Source: JANWYT01 sp034432435
GTDB lineage: Bacteria > Chloroflexota > Anaerolineae > Aggregatilineales > Phototrophicaceae
Direction: 5' to 3'
Assembly (NCBI GenBank): GCA_034432435.1
Contig: DAOUBS010000247.1
Span: 53,735-117,734, forward strand
DNA length: 64,000 bases
Both the position numbers and the translations under genes were made by a program. The notes under the pieces are model-generated. The model worked only from the letters and a program-made list of their open reading frames with translations. It had not been told where the DNA came from and did no database searches. Of the stretch, positions 1 to 7,679 are shown one piece after another; position 1 is the stretch's first letter; each line of letters opens with the position of its first letter.

Positions 1-2
1 AA

Positions 3-38
3 GCCCTGCGCGTGTTCACGCGGTTGATGGGAGGGTGA
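3..38 (+). CDS. 3' end of an unidentified upstream gene (partial)
   Basis: An open frame enters from the left edge, reads ALRVFTRLMGG and stops at a TGA 46 nt before menE. The tail is too short to identify. Its position suggests another menaquinone gene, but this is a guess and the frame may be chance. Confidence 0.25.
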   Translation, partial: ALRVFTRLMGG

Positions 39-84
39 GGGATGAGAACCTTCGATATGGACAGGGGAGGCCCTATTCTGCGAG

Positions 85-1536
85 ATGAGCGATCCCATGC
101 TTGAGGGGCTGTATCAGCATCCTGCTGAGCGTGTCGCGTTTGCCACGCCTGATGAGGTCGTCAGCTACGGCGAGCTGGCCGCGCGGGTGAGCGGGGCGGC
201 GCAGGCGTGGCGCGCAGCGGGCGTCCAGCCGGGGGATCGCGTTGCGCTGCTGCTGGCGAACGGCGCGGCGGGGGTGATCTGCTTTCACACCGCGCTGGAG
301 GTGGGCGTGACGCCGGTCATGCTCAACACGCGGCTGACGGGGGCCGAGTTGAGCGCGCAGATGGCCGCCGTTGGCTGTCGCTGGCTGGTGGCGGACGCCC
401 TCACCGAGCCGCTGGCGGCGCAGATCGACACGCCGCACCTGCGCCTGCGCGCGGGGGCATTCCCTCCGGCAGAGCCGCTGCCGCCGCGCCCGCTCGACCG
501 CGCCGCGCCCGCCGCGGTCATGTTCACCAGCGGGACGAGCGGCACGCCCAAAGCCGCTCTGCTGACGGTGGGGGCGTTCCAAGCGAGCGCGACCGCCAGC
601 GCCGCCCGCATCGGCGCCCTGCCGGACGACAACTGGCTGTGCGTGCTGCCGCTCTACCACGTCGGCGGGCTGAGCATCGTCTACCGCTCAGCGCTCTATG
701 GGACGGCTTTCACGCTGCTGCCGCGCTTTGACGCCGCTCAGGTGGCAGGCGCGATGCTGCGTGGCGCGGTCACGCTGGCCTCGCTCGTGCCGACCATGCT
801 CTATCGACTGCTCGATCACCTGCCGAGCGCGCCGCCGCGCCTGCGCTTGATCCTGCTCGGCGGGGCGGCCCCGTCCGCAGAACTGCTGGAGCGCGCTCAT
901 GCCCTCGGGCTGCCCGTGGCCACGACCTACGGCCTGACGGAGGCGGCCTCGCAGGTGGCAACAGCGCTGCCGGAGCTGGCGCGGCGCAAGCTGGGCACGG
1001 TCGGCCAGCCGCTGGACGGCACGGAGGTGCAGATCGTGGGCGCGGACGATCAGCCGCTGCCGCCCTACGCCGAGGGCGAAATCTGCGTGCGCGGCGCGAC
1101 GCTCATGCAGGGCTACCTCAACGATCCTGAGGCGACGGCGCGCGCCCTACGCGGCGGCTGGCTGCACACTGGCGACATCGGCTACCGCGACGACGCGGGC
1201 GATCTGTTTGTGCTGGTGCGCCGCAGCGATTTGATCGTCAGCGGCGGAGAGAACGTCTACCCGGCCGAGGTGGAGGCGGCGCTCAAGTCGCACCCTGCAG
1301 TGGCAGAGGCGCTGGTCGTGGGCCTGCCAGACGCCGAGTGGGGGCAGATCGTGGGGGCGCTGGTGACGCTGCACGCGGGGGCAGCGCTCACTGAGGCTGA
1401 GCTGCTGGCACACGTGCAGGGGCGGTTGGCGCGCTACAAACAGCCGCGCCGCCTGCGCATCGTCTCGGCCATGCCGCTCACCGCGACCGGCAAACCCAAC
1501 CGTCCCGCCGCGCGTGAGCTGTTAGCCAACTCGTAG
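85..1536 (+). CDS. menE: o-succinylbenzoate-CoA ligase-like acyl-CoA synthetase (MenE)
   Basis: Cytoplasmic adenylate-forming acyl-CoA ligase of the ANL superfamily. The best match is o-succinylbenzoate-CoA ligase, which makes OSB-CoA in menaquinone synthesis. Visible motifs are the P-loop MFTSGTSGTPKA (residues 146-157), TTYGLTEAA near 279, HTGDIGYRD near 361, the GGENVYPAEVE hinge and the catalytic lysine in TATGKPNR near the C-terminus. At 483 residues it is MenE-sized, shorter than typical fatty acyl-CoA ligases. AGGGGAGG lies 14 nt before the ATG and no earlier start is open in frame. Other men genes would be upstream, outside the window. With no pathway neighbour visible, another carboxylate substrate cannot be excluded. 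Confidence 0.78.
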   Translation: MSDPMLEGLYQHPAERVAFATPDEVVSYGELAARVSGAAQAWRAAGVQPGDRVALLLANGAAGVICFHTALEVGVTPVMLNTRLTGAELSAQMAAVGCRWLVADALTEPLAAQIDTPHLRLRAGAFPPAEPLPPRPLDRAAPAAVMFTSGTSGTPKAALLTVGAFQASATASAARIGALPDDNWLCVLPLYHVGGLSIVYRSALYGTAFTLLPRFDAAQVAGAMLRGAVTLASLVPTMLYRLLDHLPSAPPRLRLILLGGAAPSAELLERAHALGLPVATTYGLTEAASQVATALPELARRKLGTVGQPLDGTEVQIVGADDQPLPPYAEGEICVRGATLMQGYLNDPEATARALRGGWLHTGDIGYRDDAGDLFVLVRRSDLIVSGGENVYPAEVEAALKSHPAVAEALVVGLPDAEWGQIVGALVTLHAGAALTEAELLAHVQGRLARYKQPRRLRIVSAMPLTATGKPNRPAARELLANS

Positions 1537-1578
1537 GGGGCATGTCGCAGGCACGGCGTGCTGCGTCTGCGGGGATCG

Positions 1579-1608
1579 AAAAAAAAACGGACAGGGCAGG
1601 CCTTGTCC
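1579..1608 (-). terminator. Rho-independent terminator of glnA
   Basis: On the minus strand an imperfect hairpin (arms GGACAAGG and CCCTGTCC) is followed by a run of nine T. It begins 40 nt past the glutamine synthetase stop. Confidence 0.75.
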
Positions 1609-1620
1609 CTACAGGTTGAC

Positions 1621-1646
1621 GCAGGGACGCGGCCTGCCGCGTTCTC
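1621..1646. repeat. Short palindromic intergenic repeat (GCCTGCC family)
   Basis: ACGCGGC and GCCGCGT arms flank a 2-nt centre. The unit resembles the stretches at 3515-3536 and 28572-28595, and in inverse orientation the glnA terminator. All share a GGGAC..GGCCTGCC core and lie between genes. Confidence 0.45.
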
Positions 1647-1647
1647 A

Positions 1648-3069
1648 CTAGAAGCTCTTCCAGAGCTGCTGGTTGTAGACCTCGTGGTGGTATTGAATCT
1701 CTGAGACTTTGATCAGGTCGCCTAGCAGGCGCGGCGAGCGGTGTGCGGCGTCGAGCTTGAGTTCCGCGTACTTGGCCTGCACTTCAGCGCCGAGCATTTC
1801 CTTGACGCGCGCGCTGCGAGTGAAGAGGTTGATCGCGTCGTAGATGTTGTCGGGCAGGATGCGGTTGGGGTTCAAGCGGCCAGTAGGCAGCGGGCCTTCG
1901 AGCGCGGTCTTGAACAGGGTGTAGATCGCCATGTAGGGGTTGCAGTCTGGGCCGACCGAGCGTACTTCGATACGGGCGCTGCGGTGGTTGCCGAACGGGA
2001 TGCGAATCATCGACCCGCGATCGACCGGGCTAGACTTGATCTGGTTGGGGGCTTCGTAGTTCGGGTCGAGGCGGCGGTAGGCGTTCACGCTGGCGTTGAG
2101 CACCAAGCAGATGTCCAACGCGCTGTTAAGGATGCGCTTGATCGCGTCGTGCGCCATCTCCGAGATGCCGTGCTCGCCGTTCGGGTCGTAGAACAGGTTC
2201 TTGCCGTCCTTGTCGCTCACGCTCATGTTGGTGTGCATGCCGCTGCCGTTCACGCCGGTGACGGGCTTCGGCAGGAAGCTGGCGGTCAAGCCCATGTTGC
2301 GGGCGACTTGGCGCGCCGTCAGCTTGTAGAGCATGATCTGATCTGCGCCGATGGTGGCCTCGCTGTAGCCGTAGTTGATCTCAAACTGCGACGGGGCCAC
2401 CTCGGGGTGATCTTTCTCGTTCTCGAAGCCCATCGCGCGCTGCGCCTCGGCCACGGCGTCGATGAAGACGCGGATGCCGTCACCGGGCAGGGTGTGGTAG
2501 TAGCCGCCCTCGCTCAGGAACTCGAATTTGCCGGTCTTGGCGTATTCCTGTTCGGCGTGCAGCCCCTTGAACAAGAAGCCTTCGATCTCGTTGGCCACGT
2601 TCATCGTGTAGCCGTGCTTCTCATACATCTCTTGGGCGTAGCGTTTGAGGGTTCCCCGCAAATCTGCGTGATAGGGGGCGCCGCTGCGCTCAAGCACTTC
2701 GCCGAAGACCATCACTTTGCCCGGGCCGAACACATCCGAGGGTAGCAGGTAAAAGGCCGACCAGTCCACGCCCAGCCGCAGGTCAGACTCGGACAGGACG
2801 CTGAAGCCGCGGATCGACGAGCCGTCAAAGGTCAGGTTGTCGTAGGACTTGAGCAGGAACTTTTTGTCATAATCCAACAAATGCAGGCGGCCTTCCAGAT
2901 CGGCAAAGCAGATGGTGACGGCCTTGATGCCTTTGTTGTCTGTGAGGAACTTGAGGCGCTCTTCACGGATGGTATCCATCGGCACGCGGTCTTTGCGCTG
3001 CTGTTTAAAGCTCAGATTCATCTCTTCAAGCTGTTCATAAGGAAGTTCGAGGAAATCTCGGATAGCCAT
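1648..3069 (-). CDS. glnA: Type I glutamine synthetase
   Basis: Condenses glutamate and ammonia with ATP to give glutamine, the main route of ammonium assimilation, as a cytoplasmic dodecamer. Family motifs are FDGSSIRGF (about residue 82), NEIEGFLF (about 160, metal-binding glutamates), GSGMHTNMS (ATP and ammonium site) and RSARIEVRS (glutamate binding). A C-terminal NIYD sits where adenylylated enzymes have NLYDLP, so adenylylation is unclear. I chose the ATG giving MAIRDFLELP (473 residues) because AAAGGA lies 7 nt before it. The frame stays open 25 codons further, but that stretch does not resemble the family. A palindrome lies in the upstream region, and a terminator follows the gene. 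Confidence 0.93.
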   Translation of the reverse strand: MAIRDFLELPYEQLEEMNLSFKQQRKDRVPMDTIREERLKFLTDNKGIKAVTICFADLEGRLHLLDYDKKFLLKSYDNLTFDGSSIRGFSVLSESDLRLGVDWSAFYLLPSDVFGPGKVMVFGEVLERSGAPYHADLRGTLKRYAQEMYEKHGYTMNVANEIEGFLFKGLHAEQEYAKTGKFEFLSEGGYYHTLPGDGIRVFIDAVAEAQRAMGFENEKDHPEVAPSQFEINYGYSEATIGADQIMLYKLTARQVARNMGLTASFLPKPVTGVNGSGMHTNMSVSDKDGKNLFYDPNGEHGISEMAHDAIKRILNSALDICLVLNASVNAYRRLDPNYEAPNQIKSSPVDRGSMIRIPFGNHRSARIEVRSVGPDCNPYMAIYTLFKTALEGPLPTGRLNPNRILPDNIYDAINLFTRSARVKEMLGAEVQAKYAELKLDAAHRSPRLLGDLIKVSEIQYHHEVYNQQLWKSF

Positions 3070-3152
3070 GCTCATATCCTTTACGATTGAGTGTAAACAC
3101 CAGGCAGAATTGTAGCCATGTGTTACGTTGTGTTCTTGCGCCATAGCGACTG

Positions 3153-3181
3153 AATTTGTACGGTTTTATTTTGTACAAATT
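3153..3181. promoter_or_regulatory. Interrupted palindrome upstream of glnA
   Basis: AATTTGTAC (3153-3161) and GTACAAATT (3173-3181) are perfect 9-nt inverted arms 11 nt apart. The second arm also lies in the self-palindrome TTTGTACAAA. It does not match the TnrA/GlnR spacing TGTNA-N7-TNACA. A nitrogen-responsive operator for glnA is an inference from position only. Confidence 0.4.
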
Positions 3182-3219
3182 TGCCAAAATAACGCGAAAT
3201 GTAATACGCCTGGCACGAC

Positions 3220-3369
3220 ATGAGGGTGTTTTTGAGAAAAGTAGACAAAAAGGAGCAAGGCCTATTGAATTCTCATAGTCAAAAAGAGCAACGCCGTCTA
3301 CGTCGAAAGCAAGACGCTATAGGGCGTACGCGGATGAAAGAGAGGAGCTTAGGTGCAAACAAGCCGTAA
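3220..3369 (+). CDS. Possible small basic protein (hypothetical)
   Basis: A 49-codon frame from ATG to TAA, very rich in Lys and Arg (segment KEQRRLRRKQDAIGRTRMKE). No family recognised. The ATG has no good ribosome site. An internal TTG at about 3265 is preceded by AAGGAG with 9 nt spacing and would give a product of about 34 residues. Codon use is more AT-rich than in neighbouring genes. A weak hairpin (GACC and GGTC arms, about 3383-3402) and T-rich stretches follow. It may be a real small gene or chance reading in the glnA-tag intergenic region. Confidence 0.22.
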   Translation: MRVFLRKVDKKEQGLLNSHSQKEQRRLRRKQDAIGRTRMKERSLGANKP

Positions 3370-3514
3370 TAAATGCCTTTAAAGACCTAAACGCCGGTCC
3401 TTAGACGCAGCAGCTTTTTACACACCGTTTTTGTCAAAAGTGTACACTGCAGGGATAGGGTAGGGGGGGCACAGCCTGCCGTCAGTGGACGACCACGCCA
3501 CGAGCACAGCATGA

Positions 3515-3536
3515 GAACACAGCGACATAGCCTGCC
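3515..3536. repeat. GCCTGCC-type intergenic repeat
   Basis: CGACATAGCCTGCCGCGCTC resembles the units at 1621-1646 and 28572-28595. A further partial copy (CACAGCCTGCCGTC) lies just left of it. Confidence 0.35.
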
Positions 3537-3549
3537 GCGCTCGTCAGGA

Positions 3550-3577
3550 ATAAAAAAAGAACAGGGCTTGCCCTGTC
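3550..3577 (-). terminator. Rho-independent terminator of tag
   Basis: On the minus strand a perfect hairpin (GGACAGGGC and GCCCTGTTC arms around AA) is followed by seven T. It is about 105 nt past the annotated tag stop, but only 1-2 nt past the stop of the alternative tag reading frame. Confidence 0.75.
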
Positions 3578-3681
3578 CTCATTGGTGTAGCTTGCGCCCC
3601 TGCGCCATCCACTCCAGCAGCAGGGCAGGGGGGGCATCAGCCGCAGCGTCTCGCCGATGTCGAGCGGCACGCGCAAGGCGC

Positions 3682-4266
3682 TTACCCTCCCCCCAGCGCG
3701 CGCACCGGCTCATAGCGGAAGCACGTCACCAGATGATCGTTGACCATGCCGACGGCCTGCATCAGCGCGTAGCACACCCGCCCGCCGACGAAAGAAAAGC
3801 CGTGCTGCTTCAAGACCTTGCTCATCGCCAGCGATTGAGGCGTCTCCGCGGGCAGCTCTGCGACGGTGCGGAAGGCGTTCTGAATTGGGCGGCCATCGAC
3901 GAACTGCCACAAGAAGGCATCGAGCGAGCCGTACTTAGCCTGCGCCTCCAGCGCGCGGCGGGCGTTGTTGACGTGGCTTTCGACCTTCGCGCGGCTGCGG
4001 ATGATGCCGGGGTCGGCCAGCAGTTGGGTGATCTTGGCGTCGTCGTAAGCGGCCACGGCGGCTATTTCAAAGTTGTCGAACACCTCACGGTAGCGCGGGC
4101 GCTTCTTCAACACGGTGATCCACGACAAGCCTGCCTCTGCGCCCTCTAGGCACAAAAACTCAAACAAGGCGCGGTCGTCGTGCAGCGGCACGCCCCACTC
4201 TTCATCGTGATAGGCCACATACACGGGGTCTGTGCCGCACCACGGGCAGCGGACAACGTCAGTCAC
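3682..4266 (-). CDS. tag: DNA-3-methyladenine glycosylase I
   Basis: Base-excision repair enzyme that removes 3-methyladenine from alkylated DNA. The HhH-type zinc 'snap' ligands are present: Cys7 (with Cys10 near), His20 in AYHDEEWG, and His178/Cys182 in DHLVTCF. The central fold (LSWITVLKKRPRYREVF, then IIRSRAKVESHVNNA) matches the family, and 194 residues is normal. Translation begins at GTG; GGAG lies 6 nt before it, and an ATG 4 nt upstream is out of frame. The ending RALGGG comes from a run of six G. One G fewer would extend the protein by about 35 residues, to a stop beside the terminator. Confidence 0.92.
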   Translation of the reverse strand: MTDVVRCPWCGTDPVYVAYHDEEWGVPLHDDRALFEFLCLEGAEAGLSWITVLKKRPRYREVFDNFEIAAVAAYDDAKITQLLADPGIIRSRAKVESHVNNARRALEAQAKYGSLDAFLWQFVDGRPIQNAFRTVAELPAETPQSLAMSKVLKQHGFSFVGGRVCYALMQAVGMVNDHLVTCFRYEPVRALGGG

Positions 4267-4336
4267 ACATGGCTCCGATTTAATTGTTTGCAGTGAGTTA
4301 TGTTTATAGTGAAAAATCTACGTCTACGCAAATTGA

Positions 4337-4376
4337 GGTGCGGACTGCCGCGCCGTATTGGTGCGGACTGCCGCGC
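4337..4376 (+). repeat. Two-copy tandem repeat, 23-bp period
   Basis: GGTGCGGACTGCCGCGC occurs at 4337-4353 and again at 4360-4376, just upstream of the TIGR04076-like gene. It probably sits in the 5' leader. Confidence 0.6.
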
Positions 4377-4412
4377 GTATGGTATGCTTGGCGCAGTGAG
4401 GAGCATCATCCG

Positions 4413-4724
4413 ATGGACTTTGACCTATACGATCTGCGCGTGACGGTGGAAGCGATTGAAGGTCGCAGCGTGTGTGGCCTGCAAGTGGGCGACTACTTTG
4501 AACTGACCGACAGCAGCCGCTTGCGCATCCCGCCCGACAAGCACTTCTGCATCTACGCGCTCAGCAGCGTGCTGCCGCTGCTGGCCGCCAAACAGCGCCA
4601 GCTGCACCCCAACGACTGGCTGGAACGCGACGCACTCATCGCCTGCCCCGACCCAGAGGAACGGCTCATCATGCGGGTGGAGCGCATCGCCAAGAAAACG
4701 CTCAACAGCGAAGAGTTGACCTAG
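4413..4724 (+). CDS. TIGR04076-like conserved hypothetical protein
   Basis: Small cytoplasmic protein of 103 residues whose pattern fits the uncharacterised TIGR04076 family: a short N-terminal beta segment (LRVTVEAIEG), GLQVGDYFEL, a central helical part (CIYALSSVLPLLAA), an acidic/aromatic stretch near NDWLERD, then LIACPDPEERLIMRVERI. No catalytic residues can be assigned. The ATG at 4413 is preferred because GAGGAG lies 9-10 nt upstream. An upstream in-frame ATG exists, but the extension is low-complexity and crosses the 23-bp tandem repeat. The LLM oxidoreductase begins 19 nt downstream, so the two are probably cotranscribed. Confidence 0.7.
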   Translation: MDFDLYDLRVTVEAIEGRSVCGLQVGDYFELTDSSRLRIPPDKHFCIYALSSVLPLLAAKQRQLHPNDWLERDALIACPDPEERLIMRVERIAKKTLNSEELT

Positions 4725-4743
4725 CAAGGCAGATGAAATCCCG

Positions 4744-5757
4744 ATGAGTTTTGAAATCAGCGTTGCGTTTCAGACCGACAAACGCGCCAGTGAGTACGTT
4801 CGGCTAGCAAAATTGGTGAACGAGTACGACTTCGACGCGGTGACGGTCTACTGCGATCTGCCGTTTCACCCGTCGTTTATGCCGCTGGCGCTCATGGCCC
4901 CGCACATCACCCGCGCGCGGGTCGGCGTCAGCGCCGTTCCGCCCAGCCGCATCCCACCGCTGGACATCGCCGCCAACGGCGCGCTGCTGGAAGACTTGGC
5001 CCCCGGGCGCGCCTACATCGGCGTCTCGCGTGGGGCATGGCTGGAGCAGCACGGCATTGCCGAGGACGTGCCCCCCGTGACGGCCATCCGCGAGGCAATC
5101 GAGGTGATGCGCTACCTGTGGGCGGGCCGCACCGAGGGCTATCAGGGGCGCGTCTACCGCCTCGCGCCCCACGTGCGCGCGGCCTACCCGCTGCCCGAGC
5201 GCGACCTCCCGATCTTGGTCGGCACGTGGGGGGAAAAGCTGTGCGCCGTGGCGGGCGAGCTGGCGAACGAGGTCAAGCTGGGCGGCAGCGCCAACCCCGA
5301 CGTTGTGCCGCTCATCCAGCGCTATATTGCCGTCGGTGAGCGCAAGGTCGGGCGCCCCGTCGGCAGTGTCGGCGTCGTGGTCGGCGCGGTGAGCGTTATC
5401 GACGAGGATCGCAAGGCCGCGCGCGCCGCCGCCCGCCGCGCTGTCGCGCTCTATCTGCCAGTTGTCGCCCCGTTGGATCCGACCGTGCACGTCGAGCCGG
5501 AGCTGATCGAACGGCTGCGCCAGCACGCCGACCGCGGCGAGTTCGACGAGGGGGCGCGGCTCGTCAGCGATGACCTGCTGGACAAGTTCGCCTTCAGTGG
5601 CGACGCCCACGACCTGATTGAGCACGCGCTGCGGCTCAAGGCGGCGGGCGCGGCGCGTGTCGAGTTCGGCACGCCGCACGGCTTGCACGCGCCTGATTCG
5701 GGGCTGCGCTTGCTCGGCGAGCGCGTGCTGCCCGTGCTCAAGCGCGAGGCCGTTTGA
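4744..5757 (+). CDS. LLM-class flavin/F420-dependent oxidoreductase
   Basis: TIM-barrel oxidoreductase of the luciferase-like monooxygenase superfamily, closest in pattern to methylene-tetrahydromethanopterin reductase-like, F420-dependent members. Seen: FDAVTVYCDLPFHPS, the barrel segment RARVGVSAVPPSRIPPLDIAANGALLEDL (in parts), GRAYIGVSRG with the typical glycine-containing phosphate-binding loop, and LPILVGTWGEKLCAVAGELANEVKLGG near residue 160. At 337 residues it is of normal length. Substrate unknown; flavin versus F420 cannot be decided from the sequence. It follows the TIGR04076-like gene closely and converges on the carbamoyltransferase gene. Confidence 0.82.
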   Translation: MSFEISVAFQTDKRASEYVRLAKLVNEYDFDAVTVYCDLPFHPSFMPLALMAPHITRARVGVSAVPPSRIPPLDIAANGALLEDLAPGRAYIGVSRGAWLEQHGIAEDVPPVTAIREAIEVMRYLWAGRTEGYQGRVYRLAPHVRAAYPLPERDLPILVGTWGEKLCAVAGELANEVKLGGSANPDVVPLIQRYIAVGERKVGRPVGSVGVVVGAVSVIDEDRKAARAAARRAVALYLPVVAPLDPTVHVEPELIERLRQHADRGEFDEGARLVSDDLLDKFAFSGDAHDLIEHALRLKAAGAARVEFGTPHGLHAPDSGLRLLGERVLPVLKREAV

Positions 5758-5769
5758 GGCCGTTTCGAT

Positions 5770-5798
5770 GGTTACACAACTGCTATAGTCGCGTAACC
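5770..5798. terminator. Weak inverted repeat between convergent genes
   Basis: GGTTAC and GTAACC arms, 17 nt apart, lie in the 52-nt gap between two convergent stop codons. There is no clear T-run, so a bidirectional terminator role is only possible. Confidence 0.3.
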
Positions 5799-5809
5799 TA
5801 ATTAACCGT

Positions 5810-7549
5810 TCAACTTTGGGGGCGCTTCACACAGAAGAAGTTCCCAAGCACGAGCGCATCCATCTTGGTCCGCAGGAAACAATCGACTGCTTCCTGTGGG
5901 GTACAGATGATTGGCTCATTCTCGTTGAAGCTTGTGTTGATGAGAACCGGAATGCCAGTGCGCTCCCCGAATGTTTTCACAAGGTCGTAGTACAACGGGT
6001 TTTCGTCGCGCGATACGGTTTGTAGCCGTCCTGTGTCGTCCACATGGCGAACTGCTGTCAGCCTGTCATGCCATTCAGGTTTGATCTTGTAGACATGCAG
6101 CATAAACGGTGATGGGTGGGTGTGTTCAAAGAGGTCGTTCTGTCGTTCGGCCAGAACGACCGGCGCAAACGGGCGGAACCACTCACGCCGTTTGATGCGC
6201 GCGTTCAACACATCTTTCATGTTGCTGAGGCCGGGATGCGCCAAGATCGAGCGATTGCCCAACGCGCGCGGCCCCCACTCCATGCGCCCGTGAAACCAAC
6301 CCACTACGTTGCCTTGCTCGATCTGATCAGCGGTCGCTTGTAATAGATCGTCGCGCTCTAGTTCTTTATATTCAACGTGAACAGCGTCCAGTGCGGCTTT
6401 CATCTCATGACGTGAAAACTCTGGCCCAAGATAAGCATCTTTCATCACGAAACGCTGCTTTTCACGCAGGATGGTTTGGCTGACGTACAGTGCCGCCCCA
6501 AGCGATAGGCCTTCATCCCCAGCCGCGGGTTGGATGCACGTCTCTCTGAATGGCGTCTGATCAAACATTTTCCCATTGGCCACGCTGTTGAGCACAGCGC
6601 CGCCAGCCATCGCAACCCGCTCAGTGGGCACGAGTTGATGAAGCATGTTGAGCATGTGCATGTATACATCTTCAAAAACCTGCTGCAAGCAAAACGCCAT
6701 GTCCATGTCTCGCTGCGTGATCTCCGTGTATGGCTCACGAGGTTGCCCAAAGATTTTCACCATGTGGTCAGAATACTGGCGTAGCACCTCCATTTCCCCT
6801 TTTTCGTTCATCTCAATCCCTTGATTTGAACCAAACGGGAGAAAATAGTGAGGGTTCAGAGTGAAACCGTCTTTTGTTGCCGAGACCATGTCACGAAACG
6901 TGTCAAGATACGTTGGCTGTCCATACGGGGCCAGACCCATCACCTTACCTTCATCCCCATACTTGCCATAACCGATGAACTGGCAGACCATCGCATAAAG
7001 CGACCCCAGCGAGTGCGGCACATAGATACGCTTTTTGACCTCAATGTCTTGGCCTTTGCACTCGGCTAACATGCAAGTCACAAAGTCACCAGACCCATCC
7101 ATGCTGAAGCCTGCCGCATGATCCCACGGCGAGATGAAGTAAGCGCTGGCGATGTGAGCGAGATGGTGTTCTACGTTGACTTGCTCAAACCGCAAGTCAC
7201 TAGGGTTTACATCACACTCGGTAGCAATCAGCGTCTTCAAATCCCCCAATGCCAAACGTGCGGAACGCATACGCGCCAAATTCAGCAGCTTGCTCGGGTT
7301 CCGAATCACGTATTCCAGCTTTTTGTTTAAGTTGGCGCTTTCATCACGACCAAGCGCCACATAATCAATGTCCTTGAACTGGACGTTGGCCATCTCCATC
7401 ACTTTAAGAATGCTCAAGCGTGGGAACCCGGCATAGTACTTCACGCGATTCAGGCGCTCTTCCGCCACAGCAGCAACAGGAATGCCGTCTATCACAATTG
7501 CAGCCGATGAACCAGCGTGATGCGTGTTGATGCCTAAGATAACTGCCAT
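5810..7549 (-). CDS. NodU/CmcH-family O-carbamoyltransferase
   Basis: Transfers a carbamoyl group from carbamoyl phosphate to a hydroxyl of a sugar or secondary metabolite, via carbamoyl-adenylate. The Kae1-like N-terminal part (VILGINTHHAGSSAAI, EHHLAHIASAYF, MDGSGDFVT) carries the metal-binding histidines. The C-terminal domain shows MEWGPRALGNRSILA and NTSFNENEPIICTP. Of two close starts I chose MAVILG because the family begins so and AAAGGA lies 11 nt before it; MSLNMAV, four codons earlier, is also possible. At about 579 residues it is full length. No biosynthetic cluster surrounds it, so the acceptor is unknown; it could decorate surface glycans. Confidence 0.88.
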   Translation of the reverse strand: MAVILGINTHHAGSSAAIVIDGIPVAAVAEERLNRVKYYAGFPRLSILKVMEMANVQFKDIDYVALGRDESANLNKKLEYVIRNPSKLLNLARMRSARLALGDLKTLIATECDVNPSDLRFEQVNVEHHLAHIASAYFISPWDHAAGFSMDGSGDFVTCMLAECKGQDIEVKKRIYVPHSLGSLYAMVCQFIGYGKYGDEGKVMGLAPYGQPTYLDTFRDMVSATKDGFTLNPHYFLPFGSNQGIEMNEKGEMEVLRQYSDHMVKIFGQPREPYTEITQRDMDMAFCLQQVFEDVYMHMLNMLHQLVPTERVAMAGGAVLNSVANGKMFDQTPFRETCIQPAAGDEGLSLGAALYVSQTILREKQRFVMKDAYLGPEFSRHEMKAALDAVHVEYKELERDDLLQATADQIEQGNVVGWFHGRMEWGPRALGNRSILAHPGLSNMKDVLNARIKRREWFRPFAPVVLAERQNDLFEHTHPSPFMLHVYKIKPEWHDRLTAVRHVDDTGRLQTVSRDENPLYYDLVKTFGERTGIPVLINTSFNENEPIICTPQEAVDCFLRTKMDALVLGNFFCVKRPQS

Positions 7550-7679
7550 ATTGAGGGACATCCTTTGCTCAGAAGTGAGAGAAGGAAGTCTAAGTTTTTT
7601 TTGCGAGAAATGCGAGAGAAGAAGCGCGTACACAGCCTGCTTGGCTGGTCGATGAGCTGGCTACTTTCAGATGCCTGCC

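Larger units (their letters stand above)
3070..3681. other. Long intergenic region between glnA and tag
   Basis: About 610 bp, AT-richer than its surroundings. It holds an interrupted palindrome near glnA (3153-3181), a possible 49-codon gene (3220-3369), GCCTGCC-type repeats (about 3470-3536) and a minus-strand terminator (3550-3577). No known riboswitch or structural RNA was recognised. The part next to tag may be the tag gene's own frameshifted 3' end. Confidence 0.6.

Noticed and set aside
1741..2745. Open frame of 334 codons opposite glnA
   Set aside because: Complement of conserved glutamine synthetase codons; no start signal or family match.
3190..3480. Possible riboswitch or structured RNA upstream of glnA or tag
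   Set aside because: Short pairings exist (for example ACGCC/GGCGT and TTAGGT/ACCTAA), but they do not match c-di-GMP, THF, glutamine or cobalamin motifs.
3482..3676. 64-codon minus-strand frame downstream of tag
   Set aside because: Crosses the terminator and repeats. The neighbouring frame, continuous with tag after a one-base shift, is more protein-like.
4804..5688. Open frame of 294 codons opposite the LLM oxidoreductase
   Set aside because: Shadow frame; the plus strand has a coherent family protein and a plausible operon position.
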